NCBI GenBank assembly: GCA_036796555.1
Contig: DAIRCS010000003.1
Location: 34,080-98,079, forward strand
Direction: 5' to 3'
Source: JAJXWB01 sp036796555
GTDB lineage: Bacteria; Pseudomonadota; Alphaproteobacteria; Rhizobiales; Beijerinckiaceae
Length of the DNA: 64,000 nt
Part shown: positions 60,093-64,000 of the stretch, piece after piece
Layout: every line of letters starts with the position of its first letter
Numbering within the stretch: the stretch's first letter is position 1
The notes under the pieces: generated by a model
What the model was told of the DNA's origin: nothing
Database searches by the model: none
The model's input: only the letters and a program-made list of their open reading frames with translations
Translations under genes and position numbers: made by a program

Positions 60093-63000
60093 TCATTCGC
60101 CGGGGGCGCCTTCAAGGCCCTCGGCTGTCTCGGCGGCCGCCTTCCGCGCGCCGCGTCCTTCGCGCAGGCGCTCGATGACCGCGTAGAATATCGGCACGAA
60201 GGCTAGGCTGAGAAACGTCGCCACGAGCATGCCGCCGAATACGGTCGTGCCGACAGATTGCCGGCTGGCGGCGCCCGCGCCGCTGGCGAGCATCAGCGGC
60301 ACGACGCCGAGAATGAAGGCGAAGGCGGTCATGATGATCGGCCGCAAACGGAGCCGCGCGGCCTCCATGGCGGATTCCACGATCGAATGGCCTTCCTCGC
60401 GAAGCCGCTTGGCGAATTCGACGATCAGAATCGCATTCTTCGCGGCAAGTCCGATCAGCATGACGAAGCCCACTTGCGAGAAGACGTCGATCGTCATTCC
60501 GCGCAGCCACAGCAGACCATACGCGCCCAACAGCGCGAAGGGCACGGCCAAGATGACCATGAAGGGCATCGACCAGCTTTCATATTGCGCGGCAAGGAAG
60601 AGAAACACGAACACGAGCGCCAGCACGAACACGATCAGCGCGACCGAGCCGGCCTTGAGCTCCTGATAGGTGATGCCGGTCCATTCGTAGCTGAAATCCG
60701 CTGGCAGCACGCGCGCAGCGGTCCGCTCCATAGCCGCGATCGCCTGCGCGGACCCATAACCCTGCGCGGCCGAACCGTTGATCTTGGCCGTACCGTAGAG
60801 ATTGTAGCGCGGCACGGTCTCGGGGCCGACGATCGGCTCGAGCGCCCCCAACGTGTTGAGCGGGATCATCTTGCCTGTGGAATTGCGCACATAGAGACGG
60901 GAGACGTCCGCCGGCTGCGCGCGCGCGTCCTTCTCGGCCTGCATGGTCACCCGGAAGGTGCGTCCGTACAGGTTGAAGTCGTTGACATAGAGCGAACCCA
61001 GATAGATCTGCAACGTGTTGAACACATCCGGCAGGTTCAGGCCAAGCAGTTTCGCTTTGGTGCGATCGAGATCGTAGCGGTACTGCGGCGTGTTGGAGGT
61101 GAATGTCGTATAGATCTGCTGGCCGTTGATTTCGGGCTGCTTGCGCGCTTCGGCAAGCAAGGCTTGCGTCACGTCGTTGAGCGCTGCGGATCCGCGGCCG
61201 GTGAGATCCTCGACTTGGAATTCGAACCCGCCGGCGGTGCCGATGCCGGGAATCGCCGGCGGATCGAACACGAGCACGACGCCCTCGCCGAGCGCCGACA
61301 ATTTCTGGCGCAGGGACGCGATGACGGTTGTGGAATCCTGTCCCGGACCCCGCTCGTCCCATGGCTTCAGGATCGCAAATTGCGCCGCGCCGCTCGACTG
61401 GTTGGAGCCGCTGAGGAAGTTGAGTCCGACGATCGAGATCACATTGTCCATGCCGGGCGTGTCGAGCAATATCCTGCGCACCTTGGCGGCCAGTTCGTCC
61501 GTCCGCTGCAGCGAGGCGCCATCCGGCAATTGCGTGACGACATAGAAGTAGCCGCGATCCTCGACCGGGAGAAAGCCTGCCGGAATGCGCTTGGACAAGA
61601 CGTAGGTGGCGCCGAGACCGACGACAAAGAGCCCGAGCATGGCCCAGCGCAGCGCGACCAGCCGCCGGACGCTGCGGCCATAGGCTTCCGATACGCGCTC
61701 GAACATCCGGTTGAACACCCGGAAGACCACGAATGTCGGCGGCGGGCGATGATGCAGCATGACGGCGCAGAGCGCAGGCGTGAGCGTCAGCGAGTTGAAG
61801 GCGGAAATCGCAATCGAGATCGCAATCGTCAGCGCGAACTGGTTGTAAAGCCGCCCGGTGACGCCCGGAAGAAAGGCGACGGGCACGAACACGGCCATCA
61901 GCACGGCCGAGGTGGCGATGATCGGGCCGGTGACCTCGGACATCGCGATGCGCGCGGCAGCCAGCGGCGCAAGTCCCTTCTCCAGTTGACGCTCGACGTT
62001 TTCGACCACGACGATGGCGTCGTCCACAACAAGGCCGATGGCCAGCACGATGCCAAGCATGGACACGGTATTCAGCGAGAAGCCGAACGCCATCATGACC
62101 GCCATCGTACCGATCAGGGAGACGGGAATGGCGATGCCGGTGATCAGCGTCGTTCGCCAGCTTTGCAGGAAGAGGAAGACCACCGCGAAAACGAGACAGA
62201 GCGCCTCGACGAGCGTGATCATCACGTCGTGCATCGAGGCCGACACGAACATGTTGGTGTCGTAGTTGATGCCCCAGGCGAGGCCTTTGGGAAATTTCCT
62301 GGCGAGCTCCGTCATCTTCGCGCGCACGGCCTTGTCCATGTCGAGCGCATTGGAACCCGGCAACTGGTAGACCGGCACGAGCACCGCGGGACGGTCGTTG
62401 ACATAGGCGGAGGTCGTGTACTGGAGCGCGCCGAGCTCCACGCGCGCGACGTCGCGCAGGCGCACCGCCGCTTCGCTGTTCACGCCGGCGCGCAGGATGA
62501 TGTCCCGAAATTGTTCGGGATCCGAGAGGCGCCCGAGCGCGTTGATCTGCGCCTCGAAGGTCGTGCCGGGCGGCGCCGGGGATTGGCCGAGCTTGCCGGC
62601 GGCGACCTGAATATTCTGCTCGGCGATGGCTTGCTGAACGTCGGTGGCGGTCATGTTCAGCCGCGTGAGCTTGTCCGGGTCCAGCCAGATGCGCATGGAA
62701 TAGCGCCGTTCGCCGAACAGCGCGACATCGCCGACCCCGGCGACCCGCTTCAGCGGATCGACGATCTGCAAGAACGCGTAATTGCTGACGGTGACGGGAT
62801 CGACCGAACCGTCCGGCGAATAGAGATTGATCGCCAGCGCGAAGTTCGGGTTCTTCTTCTGAACCGTGACGCCTGCCTGATTGACGATGGCCGGTAGTTG
62901 GGAGGCCGCCTGGGAAACGCGGTTTTGGACATCGACCGCGGCGATGTTGACGGGATAGCCGACATCAAATGTGATGGTGATGGTCGATGTTCCGTCGTTG

Positions 63001-63248
63001 CTGCTGACCGACGACATGTAGGCCATGCCCGGCACGCCGTTGATCTGCTGTTCAAGCGGAGTCGTGACCGTTTCCGCGACCACCTGCGAACTGGCACCGG
63101 GATAGGTCGAAGTGACGATAACCTGCGGCGGCGTGATGTCGGGGAATTGCGCAACCGGCAGCAGCGCGTAGCATATCAATCCGGCCATAACCATGATGAT
63201 GGCTATCGACGAGGCGAAGATCGGCCGCTCGATGAAAAACCTGACCAT
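60093..63248 (-). CDS. RND multidrug efflux pump, HAE1 (AcrB/MexB) type
   Basis: A 1051-residue pump, full AcrB length. The N-terminus VRFFIERPIFASSIAIIMVM and FPDITPPQVIVTSTYPGA are diagnostic of HAE1 pumps. The proton-relay pair DD is in GLVVDDAIVVVENVER near residue 405, and the second-half Lys/Thr region is in FVMLIGLAAKNAILIVEFAK. The ATG at 63248 begins the usual N-terminus; the ribosome site is weak. The adaptor gene follows but no outer-membrane factor does, so it probably pairs with a channel encoded elsewhere. Confidence 0.96.
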   Translation of the reverse strand: MVRFFIERPIFASSIAIIMVMAGLICYALLPVAQFPDITPPQVIVTSTYPGASSQVVAETVTTPLEQQINGVPGMAYMSSVSSNDGTSTITITFDVGYPVNIAAVDVQNRVSQAASQLPAIVNQAGVTVQKKNPNFALAINLYSPDGSVDPVTVSNYAFLQIVDPLKRVAGVGDVALFGERRYSMRIWLDPDKLTRLNMTATDVQQAIAEQNIQVAAGKLGQSPAPPGTTFEAQINALGRLSDPEQFRDIILRAGVNSEAAVRLRDVARVELGALQYTTSAYVNDRPAVLVPVYQLPGSNALDMDKAVRAKMTELARKFPKGLAWGINYDTNMFVSASMHDVMITLVEALCLVFAVVFLFLQSWRTTLITGIAIPVSLIGTMAVMMAFGFSLNTVSMLGIVLAIGLVVDDAIVVVENVERQLEKGLAPLAAARIAMSEVTGPIIATSAVLMAVFVPVAFLPGVTGRLYNQFALTIAISIAISAFNSLTLTPALCAVMLHHRPPPTFVVFRVFNRMFERVSEAYGRSVRRLVALRWAMLGLFVVGLGATYVLSKRIPAGFLPVEDRGYFYVVTQLPDGASLQRTDELAAKVRRILLDTPGMDNVISIVGLNFLSGSNQSSGAAQFAILKPWDERGPGQDSTTVIASLRQKLSALGEGVVLVFDPPAIPGIGTAGGFEFQVEDLTGRGSAALNDVTQALLAEARKQPEINGQQIYTTFTSNTPQYRYDLDRTKAKLLGLNLPDVFNTLQIYLGSLYVNDFNLYGRTFRVTMQAEKDARAQPADVSRLYVRNSTGKMIPLNTLGALEPIVGPETVPRYNLYGTAKINGSAAQGYGSAQAIAAMERTAARVLPADFSYEWTGITYQELKAGSVALIVFVLALVFVFLFLAAQYESWSMPFMVILAVPFALLGAYGLLWLRGMTIDVFSQVGFVMLIGLAAKNAILIVEFAKRLREEGHSIVESAMEAARLRLRPIIMTAFAFILGVVPLMLASGAGAASRQSVGTTVFGGMLVATFLSLAFVPIFYAVIERLREGRGARKAAAETAEGLEGAPGE

Positions 63249-63539
63249 TCCGACTGCATTATCCTGATGGCGGCGTTCACCGGCGAACGCAGGCTGAAAC
63301 GCAGAACTGGCGAAAGACCAAGTTTCGGGCAATTTAGAACGTAACAGGCGTTATGCCAATCCGCGCTCCGGCTCAGCTCTAGCTTTCTAGCCCGGGGGTT
63401 TGGGGGAATCAGCCAAGCCGATCCTTCATTCAGGGGTTCCTATGGGTCAGATACTCCATCGCGGCGCCACGACCCTGCGCGTCATCCGGGCGGCGATACA
63501 GCGACCGAAGGCGTCGATCCAGCACAAAGGAACATGGAC

Positions 63540-63908
63540 ATGCGCGGCGTCGTGATCGTCATTGTGATGGCCCTCGCCGCGGCCATCGGGCAGATGCTGA
63601 CCGATCCACGGATCACGCGCGCTTTCATCGGGAGAACGATGATCGTTGTGGGCGTCTATATCCTGTTCTGCGCAATCGGATTGGGCTTTCTGAGTCTGCT
63701 TTATGTTCTGGGGAGGCACGATGATACGGGCGCCTTCGCCGCGGTCATCGCCTGGTTGGGCTGGCTGGGTCTTGCCATGGCGGGGCTCATCCGGCTTGCC
63801 CCACGCACGAGCGAGCCTCCACGCTGGATGACGCATTTTGGCGCATGGGATATCGTCTGTTTGGCGATGATCGCCGGAGGGGCGGCCGCGTCCCTTGGGC
63901 TGGCCTGA
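63540..63908 (+). CDS. Small hypothetical membrane protein
   Basis: A 122-residue protein with hydrophobic stretches at about residues 3-19, 33-57, 68-85 and 100-120 (MRGVVIVIVMALAAAIGQML; LFCAIGLGFLSLLYVL). I do not recognise a family. The second of two close ATG codons (63540) is preferred because AAAGGA is at a proper distance; the first is at 63534. It is divergent from the RND pump with about 290 bp between, in which I see only a small hairpin (63273-63290). Confidence 0.65.
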   Translation: MRGVVIVIVMALAAAIGQMLTDPRITRAFIGRTMIVVGVYILFCAIGLGFLSLLYVLGRHDDTGAFAAVIAWLGWLGLAMAGLIRLAPRTSEPPRWMTHFGAWDIVCLAMIAGGAAASLGLA

Positions 63909-64000
63909 CGGCTATCCCGATGTAAAGCGCATTGCGCCGCACGGCGACTAGATGTTTGATCCCAGGCTTTGATGGGGCATCCTTATCTTCCGAATCGAAG

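Noticed and set aside
60258..62897. An 879-codon open frame on the plus strand opposite the RND pump
   Set aside because: It mirrors the pump gene, has a composition dominated by Arg, His, Asp and Gln, and has no recognisable motif.

Overview
The window reads as one contiguous piece of a chromosome from a GC-rich alphaproteobacterium, most likely Hyphomicrobiales (Bradyrhizobium/Beijerinckiaceae-like). This rests on high-GC codon use, many GTG/TTG starts, 1-4 nt start/stop overlaps (ATGA, GTGA, TTGA) inside operons, the mix of alphaproteobacterial catabolic genes, and an intergenic mosaic of palindromic TCGAGACG/CTGAGG repeats of a type I associate with Rhizobiales. No phage, transposase, CRISPR array, rRNA or tRNA was recognised. 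Taxonomy is inference.

Layout. (1) 1-4978, minus strand: an acid-activation operon of two acyl-CoA synthetases (one cut by the window edge), two SDR dehydrogenases and an orphan LivK-type binding protein. (2) 5.2-9.1 kb: a MarR-controlled aromatic-acid efflux operon (FUSC protein, DUF1656 protein, HlyD adaptor). (3) 9.2-11.1 kb: LysR regulator divergent from a Cys-nucleophile dienelactone-hydrolase-like enzyme. (4) 11.3-18.6 kb: a peptide-type ABC importer with two divergently transcribed paralogous binding proteins. (5) 18.7-28.9 kb: a small membrane protein, then a two-armed GntR locus. One arm has amidase, racemase-fold protein and GntR; the other has an SsuABC-type importer, an amidohydrolase/deaminase, an arylmalonate-decarboxylase/maleate-isomerase-like enzyme and a hydantoinase. 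This looks like an uncharacterised pathway for uptake and ring opening of a cyclic amide/ureide.

(6) 29.0-31.4 kb: ClC channel with CBS domains divergent from MarR, with a perfect operator-like palindrome between them. (7) 31.6-35.0 kb: a two-DUF3592 membrane protein, a 40-residue remnant of an isochorismatase-family hydrolase, pirin and LysR. (8) 35.1-49.3 kb: a homogentisate catabolic island. The minus arm holds maiA, a LivK-type binding protein, a small DUF2783 protein, a class A flavin monooxygenase and a VOC protein. The plus arm holds MarR, IclR, an MBL-fold protein, hmgA, fahA, a second LivK-type binding protein, a flavoprotein dehydrogenase and an SDR. The monooxygenase plus small protein resemble the two-component 3-hydroxyphenylacetate 6-hydroxylase (MhaAB). 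The island could therefore take a hydroxylated phenylacetate to homogentisate and on to fumarate and acetoacetate.

(9) 49.5-58.8 kb: a phosphate-scavenging island. It holds a Ugp-like importer with a GpdQ-like phosphodiesterase, a small unknown basic protein, a methyltransferase, a CorA/ZntB transporter, PPK2 polyphosphate kinase and a PiT phosphate transporter. I find 7-4-7 direct repeats resembling PhoB boxes in front of four of these units, which suggests a Pho regulon cluster that includes the unknown 98-residue gene. (10) 59.0-63.9 kb: an RND efflux pump (adaptor and inner-membrane pump, no outer-membrane factor) and a small membrane protein.
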